Below, piece after piece: positions 10,463 to 31,417 of a stretch of 64,000 nucleotides of DNA (the stretch's first letter is position 1; each line of letters opens with the position of its first letter). The notes beneath the pieces were generated by a model, which searched no databases, had not been told where the DNA came from, and saw only the letters and a program-made list of their open reading frames with translations. Source of the DNA: Anaeramoeba flamelloides (lineage: Eukaryota > Metamonada > Anaeramoebidae). Both the position numbers and the translations under genes were made by a program. The stretch lies in assembly GCA_027625915.1 (NCBI GenBank), contig JANTQA010000032.1, positions 9,486,001-9,550,000 on the forward strand, written 5' to 3'.

Positions 10463-12400
10463 TTTTTACATTCGGAATGGTATTTCTTTGATTTAAAAAA
10501 CCTTTCTTGTTTTTTAATCAATAATTAAGTTAATTCTTGAAAATGTTTTCACATATTTTTAGTTTTATTTAGGAAAGTATTGATTTTTTAAAAATAAAAT
10601 GTTTTTGTTTTTTTAAAAAGAAAATTAAAAATAAAAAATGAATTAATTAAAAAGAACTCACTGGTGCGTTTGTTATAACAAAACTAAAAAAATTAATTTG
10701 TAAATTATTAATTTTTAATAATTTGTTTTCTTCAAGATCAAATTGATAATTTAGGAACTGAATACAATTTGAAAGAAATAAAGATATATGCTTGAGAAAT
10801 GCTTTTTCTGGATATTCTTGGCAAATTAAGTGGGCAAAAAGAAAAATATATGCTAATATTTTCTGGAATTCTTTTGGTAGACCTAGAAGGTAATTATTAA
10901 ATGAGTCAATATTTTCTTTTTTTGATTTTTCTTAAAAATATTAATTTGTTATTATTAGAAAAAAAATATATTAAAAAAAAATATTATTAGATATATACAG
11001 ATTCATTAAAAAATATTAATTAAAAACAATAAATAAATATATTATTCGAAATAAATTCACTTTTTTTTTTCATGAAATTTTATTTGTATTTTTTCAAAAT
11101 TTATTAGAAAATGTATGTAGGTTAATAAGAAGAGTTTTAGTATAAAAAAAATAACCATAATAAGAAAGGAATCGTCACTCATTATTTTTTAATTTATTTT
11201 TATAAAAATAGTTAAAATGTGAAAGGAACATGTAGTAAAAATTCTCAATTTACAGTAATCTTCAAATAATAAAAAAGATTAATTAAGGGATTACAATTTA
11301 CCAAGGAGAAGTCAAAAATTAAATTGTATTGCTATTGAAGGTAAAATAACATTAGTGCCACTCTCATGGTTCAAATGTCTCTAAAAATTCTATTAATAAA
11401 ATAACACTAAAAGCTGATCTATTCAATTCAAAAATGATCCTTTTATTAGTAAAAAAAAACCAAGTAGTTGAGAAAAATATCTACATTTTTGTTCAAATTT
11501 AAAGGTTGAACCATCAGTATTACAGAGACTTCAAAGTTGCAAAATATCTTTTTTACATTTGTTTCGAAATTTAGATTAATTTTTTTTAAAAAATCAACTA
11601 ATTAAATAATTAAATAATTAACGAAGAGATTATTTTGACAAATCATTTTCACAAATATCGGATATATATTGGAAATATAATTCGTTTCATAAAAAGGAAA
11701 TTAAATTAATCAATCATTCGGTTTTATATGCTAAAAATTATTGAGTAAATTTTGAAAATCAAAGGAATGAAAAAATAATGAATTTTCGAGTTTCTAAATA
11801 TTAATTTTTAAATATTGTAATAGGATTATTTTGGTTTCAATTTCTCGATTTGAAAAGAGGTATTACAAAATTACAATTTCCAAAATATAAATTTTTAAAT
11901 TGTGATCCTTAGTAAAAAAATGTAATAATTTAATCATCAAATAATATTTATAATAGATTTTTTAGAGCGATGTGAATCATGTGTAACTAATATGATTGAT
12001 ATTCAATAACAATATACTTTGGTTTTAATGCTACCCCACCAGGAAAAATAAGTCTATTATAAAGGGAAAAGTAGCAATAAAAAAAATCATTCTAGTAAAT
12101 TTAATTGTAAATTCAAAAAAAATTTTACACATCTTGAAATTGAAAAATCAAAGTAAAAATCTGATTACTATAATACCAGATTTACACCAAATATTATTTT
12201 CAGAAATGAATTATTGTTTTTAAAAATTTAATTTTTATCATTTTTATAAAAGTTCAAAATCCAACTTATTTTTGAATTATTTCAACAAAAAATTATTTTC
12301 TTTGATGAATTAAAGTAATCATATTGTTTGTCAAATTTGCAGAAAAAAATTTCCAAATATCAAGTCTTTTTTAATAAAAGACCTTTGACGTATAAATAAG
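10463..12400. other. Gene-free AT-rich stretch
   Basis: No open frame, RNA gene or shared repeat of note is seen. GGGAAAAGTAGCAATAA near 12065 resembles a decayed family M terminus, but it has no partner. Otherwise the stretch is A/T homopolymer-rich sequence. Confidence 0.4.
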
Positions 12401-12775
12401 AAATAATTAGAATAATCCACACTAGGTAAATAGTTGATATCCATCTGTAGTAAAATCGAATCAATTTAAACTATTTCCTTAAAAATTAAAAAAACAAAAT
12501 TCTTAGTGTCCTCTGTTGAGAAAAAACAACAATATTCATTTTTATCCCCTAATTGAAGATTCAAAGAAAAGTCCAATAAAAAACAATATGATTTCTTCTA
12601 CTACCATTCTCACTATTTAAATAACATTAGAATAACAAGTTTTAACTAAGTGACTTTTGATCTTGCCATTATAAAAAAAAATTAGGTTATCAAAAAAAAA
12701 TCGTTATCAAAAAAAAAAAAATCAAAAAATGCGAAAAAATGATTTCAATTTTGAAATTTACAAAATATATTTTTT
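12400..12775. repeat. Family I repeat, copy 1
   Basis: The stretch with AAACAACAATATTCATTTTT near 12523, then TTGAAGATTCAAAG, then TACCATTCTCACTATTT near 12603, aligns with 52890-53180 (ACAACAATGTTCATTATGAT and onward). It is non-coding, and its boundaries are approximate. Confidence 0.45.
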
Positions 12776-13613
12776 ATTGCTGCCAAATCTCAAACTCGGA
12801 AATTTTCAAAAAACCCAGAAATACCATTTTTCTGATTAATTGAAAATATTAGTAAAAAGTCAAAAATAGACTCCCATTTTACCAATAAATATCCAATTAA
12901 CAAGTGACCTATAACCGTTCTAATTGTGACGTTGGTTAAATATTCCTAATCCATCAATTTTAACTCTTTGGTGAATTCAGAAATCAGAAAGATCTAAAAT
13001 TTGTAAAATTCATTGCGAACATGACTGAAAACGATAATCTACTTTTGATTTTAAATTTTAAAATAAAAAACATTTTCATCATTTTAAAATATTTGAAAGC
13101 ATTTTAATTTGAGAGTGGTGTTTTATTATTGCGAATTAACATGATATTTTGAAAACCATTTTGTAAAAAAAATAAATCCTCTAAGTTTCCCTATAGAAAT
13201 TTAAAATTTTAAAAAAATTATTAATTGAAAGATATAAAGTAAATAAAACTCTTATTTCATAAATACAGCAACAAAATAATTCACATATAGATACTTTCGA
13301 ATACATTTAGACTTTATCTAAAGGAAATATAACAATAAATTTGATTTTCAATTTTCAGTCATGTTCTCAATTAATTTTACAAATTTTGGATTTTTTTTTG
13401 ATTTCTGAATTCATCAAAATTGCTAAAATGGACAAATTTAGAAGAGTTAACCAACATCCGTATTAGAACGGTTGTAAGTTGCTTGGTAATTTGATTATTT
13501 CTCGGTAAAATGAGAGTATATTTTTGACTTTTTACTAATATTTTCAATTGATCAGAAAAATTGAATTTAAGGGTTTTTGAAAATTTCCGAGTTTTAGATT
13601 TGGCAATAATATC
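12776..13613. mobile_element. Foldback element with about 260 bp inverted arms
   Basis: The left arm 12776-13035 is mirrored by 13355-13613. TGCCAAATCTCAAACTCGGA at 12781 matches the complement of the right end, which has TGCCAAATCTAAAACTCGGA. AAAAGTCAAAAATAGACTCC and its mirror, and the GAACGGTT mirror (13466) of AACCGTTC (12913), confirm pairing across the whole arm with perhaps 80-85% identity. The 320 bp centre is non-coding. The 79-residue minus-strand frame at 13377-13616 lies in the right arm and is a by-product. Confidence 0.7.
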
Positions 13614-14316
13614 CATTCCAACCCTTTAAACATATACAATTCACTTCATTATAACTTGACCCCTTTGACTGAATGTGGTTTATTACATATTGTAAATGTG
13701 AACTTTTGGTTAGGTTCATAAAAAATCTGGTTAGTTATAAATAAGCACAAATATTAAAATTATATTTTGTATATTTATCGAAAAGGAAAATAATTATAAC
13801 CAAATGGTTTGGGGAATAAATGTGATTGCTTTAAAAGTATACCTACTAATAAAATGATTTTATTTCTTTCATAACATTTTTAAAAACATTTATTTCAAAA
13901 AAAACAAAGTACAAGATAAAAAAATACTTTTATTTTTTAAAATGTAAAAAAACTCAACAAGCTCTTGAGAAAAGTATATGATGAAACAAAGACTCGTATA
14001 TAAAAATTGGTTTTCACACTAAAGCGGTTTCATGGCAATTATGTAAATTCAAATGTATTGGAAATATTCTGAGAAAATATCCTATCGCGAAAATACTCGC
14101 ATCACTTAGTTGTTCAAAATTTGAATTTTGGCAATAAAGAGATGATAAAAAGATCTAGTGTCCAAGTGTTTAATAGTAATCGTTTCAGTGTTGATCAAAT
14201 TCAGATTTATTAAAACACTTAAAAAAACTGAGAAAATACAATATTTGAAAAAAAAAGCAAATCTGAAAAACTAAGAGTAGAAAAAGAAAAAAGAAAAAAG
14301 AAAATCTGTCACTTAC

Positions 14317-15578
14317 CTGTATCATATAAAGTGTAAAAATTCTTGAAGGTATGGCCAAATATTGGTCTGGGCAATCTCCAACAAATAAGAAGCAAATTTT
14401 GAATTAACAAATGTAAAGATTGAGGGTTTGTTTGTAGGGAATCAAACAAGGCAAAGGGGTTTTGCTGAGATAAAAAATTTGTTAAATTTGATGAATTTGA
14501 ATTTTCTTGTGACTTTAGAAAAGTTTGGAATCGAAAACTTTCTTTGGAATCTTTTGATTTGATAACCAAGTCAAAAATTTTATTGAATATAGAAAGTAAA
14601 ATAACATTGATCTGTTCTATTGTTCTTATGGGCCCCGTGGAAACTAGAGTTGGGAGTTCGTTTGTGATAAGTAAATTAATTAAGGTGTATAAGATCAGAA
14701 TTTTTTCCATTTCATGAGAGATTAAAAAACATGTCTCTTGGTTGATCTGTTGGATGAGTATTTGGAAGCCTTCGTTTTCGTCAGAAAAGATTTTGATGTT
14801 TTCAATGCTTTCGAGGATAATGCTCATCTTGGTACCAACACTTTCTTGGGTTGGAATAAATATAATTTCTTTGAGACTCAAAACACAAACATATCGATCA
14901 GAGACAAAATTGGTTGAATTTTTATAAAAGAGGTCGCTCAGGTAAATTACTATTTGTTTGTTTGTTTGTTTGTTTATTTTATTAGTTCGTTTTGGTTTTG
15001 TGTTAAAGGTGGAATTATTGTGTTTTGGAACCTTTGAGTATATTTTTTTGTATTCCTTTTTCAAAAGATATCTTTTCACTTTCTTTTTTCAAAAGAACAA
15101 AAAATGTAAAAAAAAAAAGAAGCAAATATTTTCCTTTATAAAAAAGCGAAAATATGGAAATAAAAGAAAGAGGTACATTTAAAATTATCTCTTTTCGGGA
15201 ATAGTTCACCAGGCGAAAGGAAAAAGCTTTCATTTTTTTTTGGTTGTGGATTTTTGTGGTTTATCGACTCTTCATTTTTGTTTTGTGGCTCAAAAGAAAC
15301 AGCTTGCGAGATCTTTGAAATCCACAATTCTCCGGTTTGGTGGTTAGGTGTGCAAAATTGAATTGGAGAGGTGGGGAGGAAATGTTGTAATTTAAAATAG
15401 AATTTTGGTTGTTCCTTTCGGTTTTTTTTAGGTGGATCATACCGAACACAGGTATAACCACGAAGATCTAACTCCTTGTTTGACGACTTGCCAAGTGTGT
15501 GGTCCTTTTGGCTATTATATTCTGATAACATTCTTCCTTGTAAAACATAATATTTTTTTTTCCAGCTCCTGAATTTAG
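14317..15578 (-). CDS. PH-domain protein (two exons, partial)
   Basis: Exon 15578-15210 starts after an AG and reads KFRSWKKKYYVLQGRMLSEY, then a strand with KELDLRGYTCVRYDPP, then FYFKLQHF, and ends with the helix TGELWISKISQA. This is the usual pleckstrin-homology order, with the RSWKKRYFVL-type second strand and a Trp in the C-terminal helix. The donor GTGAAC at 15209 and the acceptor before 14949 keep the frame (phase 1). The second exon, 14949-14317, holds another strand-rich segment (DRYVCVLSLKEIIFIP, then SIENIKIFSDENEGFQILIQ) that could be a second PH-like fold, followed by helical leucine-rich sequence. It ends at the good donor GTAAGT (14316). The gene continues at both ends. The protein probably binds membranes or acts in signalling; its family is unknown. 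Confidence 0.6.
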
Positions 15579-17500
15579 CTATTTGTTTTGTTTTGTTTTT
15601 TTAAGTGAAAAGATTTGGATATTTTGAAAAAGGTATAGGGACATTTTTTGATTGGTGAAGTTTTTTTTGAAGCCGAGGGTTGACGGAGAATTTTGCAAGT
15701 GTTTTATAGTAATCGTTGGTGTTGATCAAATTCAGTTTTATAAGAACAAAAAAGAAAAATGAGAAAGATAAAAGTAAGGAAAAAGGAAGAGAAACTAGAG
15801 TAAAAAAAAAAAGAAGGGAAACGAACAGCCAAATCTATAAAGACTTCCAACAATTGTAGGTGTTAATTCTTTAAACATAACCAAAAATGAAGAACAAAAT
15901 TAGATTTTGAAAAAGAAAATGTTAAAAATGAAAATAAAGTATGAATGTTAGTTTTAAATATTTCTACTTGAAATTAATTGCTTTGGAATGATTAAATTAT
16001 TTCTTTGAACTCAATCCATTCTTGATTAATTCAAAGAAGTTTTATTATTTTTACTTATAGAAGGTTTAATAACTCGTGCTTTATGAGCTCTTTGTGTTTT
16101 AAAATTTTTAAATGTTGTCCAAAACAACAATTATTACTTTTTTATTTTTTTTAAAAGTACTGAAATAGTTATTTATATTGGGTTTTATCAAAAAACATTA
16201 ATCTTTATATTGGACCTGTACACTGAAGAAACTTTATTTTGAAACATGAACTTTTTTAAAAAAACTACAAAGACTTTGGAATAGAAAAAGAAAATAAAAT
16301 TTTTGTTGTACAATTTGCTTTTTAATCTTCGAAATAACTCTTTTTGCTAAAAATTTTCCTTTTGAAAAGACAAAAGACCCAAGAAAATGTAAAATTCACA
16401 CACCACGATGTAAGGAAGCAAGATGTTTAAAAACTCAATAAATCATCTCTAATTAAAACCATTTCAAACACCACTAAAGCTAAATTTGATAAAAATTAAA
16501 TCTCTCAACAAAATTTCCAAAACAACATTAGATTTACTTTGAAACATTTGAAGATCAAAAAATACTGGTTATTTCTCACAGAGCACATAAAATTAAATTA
16601 CACTCTTCTATAATTTTGCTACTACTGGACAAAAAAATATCAGCAAAATTTTCCTATTGTTTTCTAAATAAGGTTAAAAAGATAAAGGTAAAATTCAAGC
16701 TCTAAATATATTAAACCTTATATCTATTTTATTTGTCACCTTTTACATTTATGGGATTTGTTGAATTTTCAAATTCTTTTTTTTTATAACGCTGAATGAA
16801 AATATTGTGACACTTAGTTCTCAATTCTGAGGATCATGAAAGAGAATCGGAGTTCTTCAAACAAGAAGTTTTTTATAATTTCTCAAATAGAGTCTAATAA
16901 TTTGAAAAATCTCAACTTTTGTTTTTAATTTAAGGGTCAAGTCATTAAAGTTTAAAATAATTGTCTGCAGTGGAAAAAAAATTTACTAATTTTAATGTCC
17001 AATTCCAATCAAAAACTAACCAACACCTAAATAAAGCGAGATCTATCCCCAAAAATCAACAATCAAAAACAAAGACAATTGTTAATAAAAAAAAGTGTGA
17101 CACTCAATTTCCAATTTGAATGGCTAGATATTTAATGTTGAAAACAACTTTGATAGTTTCGAAGTTTTGATCTTTTGCAATTTTTGAGATCTCTAAGATT
17201 TTTTTGTTTTCTATTTTCTCATATTTCCTAAAAGAGTTATTTTTATATCAAAAGAATGTTTAAAATCCTTCTTGTGTCAAATTTAGAGGGTTACAAAATA
17301 ACCACAAATTAGATTATATCGAATTAATTTGATTCTGGAATACAAGAAAGCAATTTGTTTTAAATTAAAGAAATTTAACCTCTTTTGAAAAAGAAAATGA
17401 GAAAAGATGAATTGTTTTTTAAAAATTTTGATTTTTTGAAATTGAGAACTCTTTTTCTTGGTTGAATTTTTTGTCAAAGAGATCCTATGGAATTTTTTTT
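15579..17500. other. Gene-poor stretch upstream of the PH gene
   Basis: The 5' exons of the PH gene should lie here or beyond, but none was identified. A short duplicated block, AATAGTAATCGTT...GTGTTGATCAAATTCAG, occurs near 14172 and again near 15705. A minus-strand coding-like patch (FKTQRAHKARVIKPSIS) lies at about 16050-16115 without supporting context. The rest is AT-rich. Confidence 0.35.
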
Positions 17501-17506
17501 TGAAAG

Positions 17507-17713
17507 ATGAATTTTTTCATTCAGAAGAAGTGTAATGTCACAATACCCTTTTGTGTTTCAAGTAGTGTGGTTGCAATCTATCATGAAAACCAAGATAAAC
17601 ATAAAATTCATTTTCTACCTCGTACTTTCCTTTTTATGACAGGTTATTATGGTTATGTGATAGCCAATTATAAACCATTAAAATTGGTGAATAGAACAAA
17701 AATTTCTCATTGA
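17507..17713 (+). CDS. Doubtful 68-residue ORF
   Basis: The frame is less biased than its surroundings (FCVSSSVVAIYHENQDKHKI, then GYYGYVIANYKPLKLVNRT). It could be a fragment of a real exon, with an AG acceptor at the GACAG near 17640. No domain, neighbour or second exon supports it, and it may be decayed coding DNA. Confidence 0.2.
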   Translation: MNFFIQKKCNVTIPFCVSSSVVAIYHENQDKHKIHFLPRTFLFMTGYYGYVIANYKPLKLVNRTKISH

Positions 17714-17839
17714 GAAAATATTAAAATTTGAATTTTTCCTTCCAAACATTCTGAATGATAAAAATTTTGAAAAATTTTAAATATATATATAAATTCGGGT
17801 ACCTAATGCCACACTCTGTGAGGTAATATCTATTTTTTT

Positions 17840-17960
17840 TTTAAATAAAAAAAAATATTGTTTTATTTTCCAAAATTTAAAAGAATTAAGTTAAATCTTT
17901 GATTTTACTCTAATATTTTGAATTCTGGAAAATCAAGGTACTTGACTTCAACAATTATTC
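17840..17960. repeat. Family C hairpin fragment
   Basis: One hairpin module of family C is present: TCCAAAATTTAAAAGAATT on the left arm, a GATTTTACTC centre and TTTTGAATTCTGGAAAA on the right arm. It matches modules at 8620, 41115, 59800 and 63660. Confidence 0.5.
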
Positions 17961-18679
17961 TTTAATTCTTGTGAATCCAATGAAACCTAACTAAATTTCC
18001 AATTCGAACTATTTTCAAAATTATTAATTCTGAAATTTTTTAAAAATTCATATCAAGTTGGTTTAAATTTTTTGGATTCCCAATTATATTTTTTGATTCT
18101 TTTTTCTATAAAAGGGAGATAACGGATTAATTTACCAAAATTCAAGATTGTTAATTATTTGGATTAACTTACACCTTCTTTTAAATATTTTTATTCTTAT
18201 AGGAAAATTTTTGGGTTCAGTTTATTAAATTAGTACTGGAGAATATGGAAAAATGATTAAAAAAAAATTCTGTAATTATTTTTATTAATCTAACATTTTA
18301 AAAATCTGTTTTTGTCAAATTAAATATTTCTAATCCATTTAAAAGTTGACTATGTAATACCACTTTAAAAAACTGAATTTTTAATACATTAGAAAAAATT
18401 TTTTCTTGTACAATATTGATTCATTTTTTGAATTTGTTATCAACTTTTTCAAGGTTTAATTTTAAATGGGTTTTTTTATCTAGCAAATACTAAGATTTTA
18501 AATTTCCTTTGAAATTAAATTGTTTTTAGATTAATAATTGTTTGAATTTATTCCAAAATCTTTTTTTAATATTTATTTTTTTTTATAAATTAAAAATTAG
18601 TTTCCATAATTGATCCTTTCAAAAGTAAAATTTTCTCATCAACAGACATTTGGACATGTATTCTAAATTATATAATTTT

Positions 18680-19000
18680 TTTGGAAGTGAAAATGGGTAA
18701 TAAATCCAATTAATAAAGGAGATAATGGATACCCTTGACAAACACCTCTTCCTTCTTTTGAATAATAAACCAAGTAGATATTTTATTATCATTCAATTTT
18801 TATAAATTTTTTAATTGACTTATAAATCAAAGAATACTGTATAAAATAAAAACATCTTTGAATATCAAATGTTAATATATGTAAATATTTTCTTTTTTAA
18901 TTTTTTTTTTATTGTTTGGTGATCTTTCAATAAATTTAGAACTTCTGTTGGACATCTAATTTTTTCTTAAATCCAAATTCATTTTTTTAATACTACAATC
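18680..19000 (-). mobile_element. Degenerate LINE reverse transcriptase fragment
   Basis: Three reverse-transcriptase blocks lie in the correct order on the minus strand in broken frames. The first is EFGFKKKLDVQQKF at about 18985-18940 (compare QxGFRxxRS of non-LTR RTs). The second is FDIQRCFYFIQYSLIYKSIKKF (pos. 18870-18805) against the DFxKAFDSVxHxxL block. The third is RGVCQGYPLSPLLI at about 18755-18710 against GVRQGCPLSPLLF, which is diagnostic of non-LTR elements. The catalytic YADD block was not found. Flanking sequence from 18000 to 19450 may belong to the same dead element, but its ends are not visible. Confidence 0.65.
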
Positions 19001-19380
19001 CCAAGAATCTTGGATTCCTGTAAATAATAATTTGAGAAAAAAAGTACTATTTTAATTTTCTAATTATTTTAACTAATGAGAAATTTGAACAAATGGAAAT
19101 TTCTTAGAATTAAGAAAATACTTTTATCTTTGCCCTTTTAAAATATATTTGAACTTCTTGTAAGTTAAATTGAAGATATTTGCCAAAATATACTTTTGAA
19201 TTGTTATTTAATTTATCAATAATTTTAAATTGATCTTATTACAAATAGAGAAAACTAGAAATAAAATAGTAACATTTATTAACGAGAATAAAATAAATAA
19301 AAAATGTATCGAAATTTATTATAATTAATTCTTTTGAAATAAATCTTTCGAAACAATAAGATGAGAGTAATAAACATAAC

Positions 19381-19405
19381 TATATATATATATATATATA
19401 TATAT
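19381..19405. repeat. (TA)n microsatellite
   Basis: An uninterrupted AT dinucleotide run of about 25 bp lies just downstream of the last G-alpha exon. Confidence 0.9.
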
Positions 19406-19485
19406 TAAAACAATATTATATACTTTTTAAAATTTTCCCCAATAATTAAACATCAAAAAATCCAATTTCCACTTTATTGCTTCTT

Positions 19486-27726
<8,241 letters not shown>

Positions 27727-29399
27727 TTGCAATATTGGTTAAGAGACGGAGTTTATTAGAAAAAAACTATTAAAGTTAAAAAAGAAAGTTAGAAAAATGA
27801 AACAGAATGTTTAATTTTAATTTTGGAAGGGGAAATTTTTGTCATTCATTCACCTGGAGACTAGAACCAACATAACTCAAGAATTAACAAAAGCCTTTTC
27901 CAAAAAATAAAATGTTTTAAATTGTAAATTATTTCTTTTACTTTTTGACATTTTTGTTTGGGAACCGAAGAAATTGTGATGGTTTTTATTTTTAGAGAAG
28001 GTAAGTGTCAAAAAATTAACGAGATATAATGTGAAAAAAAAAGTTGAACAAATTTTTAATTAAAATCCAAATTGAAAATTAAAAGTAAGATCATTTAAAA
28101 TGAGAAAAAATAATAAAGAGTTAAAACCAACATTAAGTTTCGTGGACTAAACACAAGAAGAGTTTTTAGAATACTATTTTATGGTATGTCTTTTTCTTTT
28201 GTTTGTTCTCTCATTAAAAATTTGGATAAAAATATGACTATTTTTGTGATCCACGAAAACGAATTTGAAATCATTTTGAAAATAAAGGAGATTTAAATTG
28301 TTTTTATTTGTTGGTTTATGAGATTACAATATTATGGGTTCTTCTTTAAAGTATATTTTTCTCTCTTAATTGATTTTATAATTCATTTACAATTTGGTTT
28401 TTAATTAAAAAGTTGATAAACTTTTTTTTCATTTTTAATCTTTTAATTCATTCTTTTCTTTCCTTATTTTAAGCTTGATTATTTTTGATTCCCAACCTAC
28501 TCCAAAAGTTGTAAAGTTTTTGAAATTTAAGGGTTGTTGAATTAAGAGTTATCTTTTTTTGACATTTCACTTTTTTTTCACCCAGTTAAACCTTTTTTTA
28601 GGGGTGGACACTTCATTAGAATTAAATTTAGAATAGACCACTTTTCAATAACAAAAAAAAATTCAAACATTTGCTATTTTTCCCTTTTTGAGAACTTTAA
28701 TATGATAAATCATTGTTTTCTTATTGAAATTTTGTCAAGAATTAGTTTTTAGAGGTATTTTACAATTTAAGTAGAGAAATCTATTTTTCTCATTAAGATT
28801 TTTTTTTTCTTTATTAATTAATAAATTTGAAATTAAAAGATTTTTCAAAATTTTTTACTGACTTTAAAATGTTAATGGAAGTTGTTTTGAGGCCTTGTTA
28901 CAGTCTTTTATTCAAAAAAATATTTTAAAATTTTTGGATCAGAAACATTATTTCTAATTTTGCAAATTTTGATTTTACTTTTTTAAATTTTTGTTTATCT
29001 TTTTCTTTGTTTTGCTGTTTTTTTTTTGTTTTGCTTTTACTTTTTCGTTTTTTTTTTTGATAGTATTTTTTCTTAAGTAACTTTTTTTTGCTTAAGATCT
29101 TCTGAAAAAAAAAAATAATCTTTGAAAAGATTAGATAATCACTAAGAAAAATGAAGAACGATGTAATGTCTTATAAAATTAAATTAATTATTATTAAACT
29201 ATTCTTGTAAAACCTTTTGTTAGTGAAAGTTCACAACTAAAAAATCCATAAGGCTCTTTTCTAAAATAGTGACTCACTTTTTTTTAGTTTTTGGGTTTAT
29301 TTTTTTTAATTTATACAATATCAGCTTTTTATAAATTTGGAATGGTTTCATAGTTAATTACAAATCAGATCATTATTAGTTGTTCTTGATTACTCAAGG

Positions 29400-29400
<1 letters not shown>
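27727..29400. other. Upstream region of G-alpha, no gene seen
   Basis: This holds the presumptive promoter and 5' UTR of the G-alpha gene on the minus strand. There is a small inverted repeat GTTTCGTGGA / TCCACGAAAAC near 28138 and 28252. Nothing else is recognisable in the T-rich sequence. Confidence 0.4.
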
Positions 29401-29422
<22 letters not shown>

Positions 29423-29432
<10 letters not shown>

Positions 29433-30122
29433 CTTTCAGTCAAAGAAACCAAGTTCTAATGGGTATAATACATGTGTTTAAAGGGTTTACAAAGATATTA
29501 GAAGAAAAAATTTATTTTGGAAATTTTCAAAATTGAAATCATTTTTTCACATCTTTGTTTTTTTTTTTCGTTTTTTTTAAAAACACCATTCAGTTGCAAA
29601 AATTTGTTTTATTACAAGATCAATAGTTACTTCATAAAAAAGTGTTATTATAAGGTTATTGAAACCATGTAAATGATTGTTGAGAAATCATATTCGTTTC
29701 TATTGAAATTCTATTTAAACTTTGATAATGATATTTGATTAATAAATGTGAAAAATTTTCACTTCATTTTCATTTGCTTTTTCAAATAGAGACCACAAAT
29801 ACCAACCTACTTCGTTTGGGGACTTGATTTCTAAAAGAAAAGTATAGAAAACGAAGTGAAAATTGTTTCCTATTTAATTATTCAAATACCAGTAGGAGAT
29901 CAAAACAAACATTCTTGTTTTTCTCAATAGGTAACTAAGAATTTGAGTTTTGAAATTTTTAAGAAAATTTATTGATTAATTAGTTTTCTTTCAGACATAT
30001 ATCAACAATTCTTTTATGTGTATTATTCTTTTTATTTTTTATTTGTTCTTCAAAAGCCAATTATATAAAATAATTGATATTTAAAAAAAATGTTGTGACA
30101 CTTTGACTGAAACAGAGTTTAT
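29423..30122 (+). mobile_element. Family J MITE, copy 2, with K insertion
   Basis: The termini ATAAACTATCTTTCAGTCAA and the complement ATAAACTCTGTTTCAGTCAA pair as inverted repeats of about 28 bp. Each is flanked outside by a TA microsatellite (29400-29424 and 30121-30148). The interior is colinear with 25325-25827 except for a 163 bp insertion at about 29729-29891. Confidence 0.7.
29729..29891. mobile_element. Family K MITE inserted into J
   Basis: The sequence is absent from the paralogous site in the other J copy, so it is an insertion. Ends pair as TATTTGATTAATAAATG with the complement of CTATTTAATTATTCAAATA, and then AAATTTTCACTTC with GAAGTGAAAATTG. Another copy at 61482-61644 has the same 163 bp size. 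Confidence 0.65.
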
Positions 30123-31417
30123 ATATATATATACATATACATATATATTTCAATTTATTATTTTTGGTGAGGTACAATTTTTGAAATGGTGTTTATTTTT
30201 TTTTTTTTTAGAGTTTAGACATTTATTTTTTTATCTCTGAATAATATTTAAAATCTAATTTATCTTTTTTTTTTTTTAATTTTAATTGATATATTTTACT
30301 TTGTCAAGTAGATATTCTTGATTTAATTAAAATCTTCTTAATGAAATTATTTATAATATTTTTTTATTATTTCTTTCAAGTATTTTATATTGTTTGAATT
30401 ATATTTTAGAAAAATGTTCAGATTAAACTTTTAATTCTGGCTTCAACAAATGAATTGAATTTTTCTCTTATTCAATATCAATTTAGAATTTTGTTGAAAA
30501 AGAAAAAAAAGACAATTTCTCATTAATATATATTTTTTTATTATTTTTTTAATCATAAAATTAACAATTTTTTTTGATTGTTAGTATTAATTAATCAATG
30601 TGTTGTGTTTTGCTTTACAATTATTAAAATAAAATTTCTAATTTAAAAATAAAAATAAAAAACACAAATCTTTAAATAAAAATGAAAAAATGGAGAATTA
30701 TTTTTTTGCAATATCCAAAAAAAAAAAAAAACCATAAAATAACTACTTTATCTTCCAAGTATTTTGACTTTTTATTATAATTAAAATCTGGATTAAAGAC
30801 AAATAAAAAAATAAAAATATTAACACATTAATATTATTTAAGATCTTTTATTTTGTAAATATTCCTTTTATATATTAAGTAAATTGAATTTTATACCTAT
30901 ATTTTTTGAATACGTCTTCATGGAGTTGAAAATTGTTATTTTTTTTTTAGAACTCTTAAACTCTTTGGTTGGAATTTTCCAAACAATGAAAAAAGCAAGG
31001 TAAATTAAGATTTTTTATTGTTTTTTTTTCCACTAATTGTTCGTATTTAAATTAAAAACTTTGAAAAAGGAGATACTTTTATCCTTATTAAATACACGAG
31101 ACACAGATTTGTTTCTGGGGTATATTGTTTTTTCATTTTTGAAAGAATACAACCAATTTATCATTGACTACCTTCTCGCGAAAATAGTTGATTGAAAAAT
31201 GATCTTCCGAAGAGATAACTTTTGTTCTTAATTCACAAAACGTTATATGGTAGTAGGATGTATAATTTCATCCAATTTATGACAAAATAGTGCAAAATTT
31301 TTGTCCACCAAGTTTATCAGAAATTGTAATTTCAGACAATAGTTTTTTAACCTTATCTTCTAGTCTTTAAAATTTAATTGAGAAAATTACAATTGGTTTT
31401 CTTTTTTTCAAGAATTC
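30123..31417. other. Gene-free stretch
   Basis: TA microsatellite remnants (30121-30148), long T tracts and no open frame. Nothing recognised. Confidence 0.45.
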
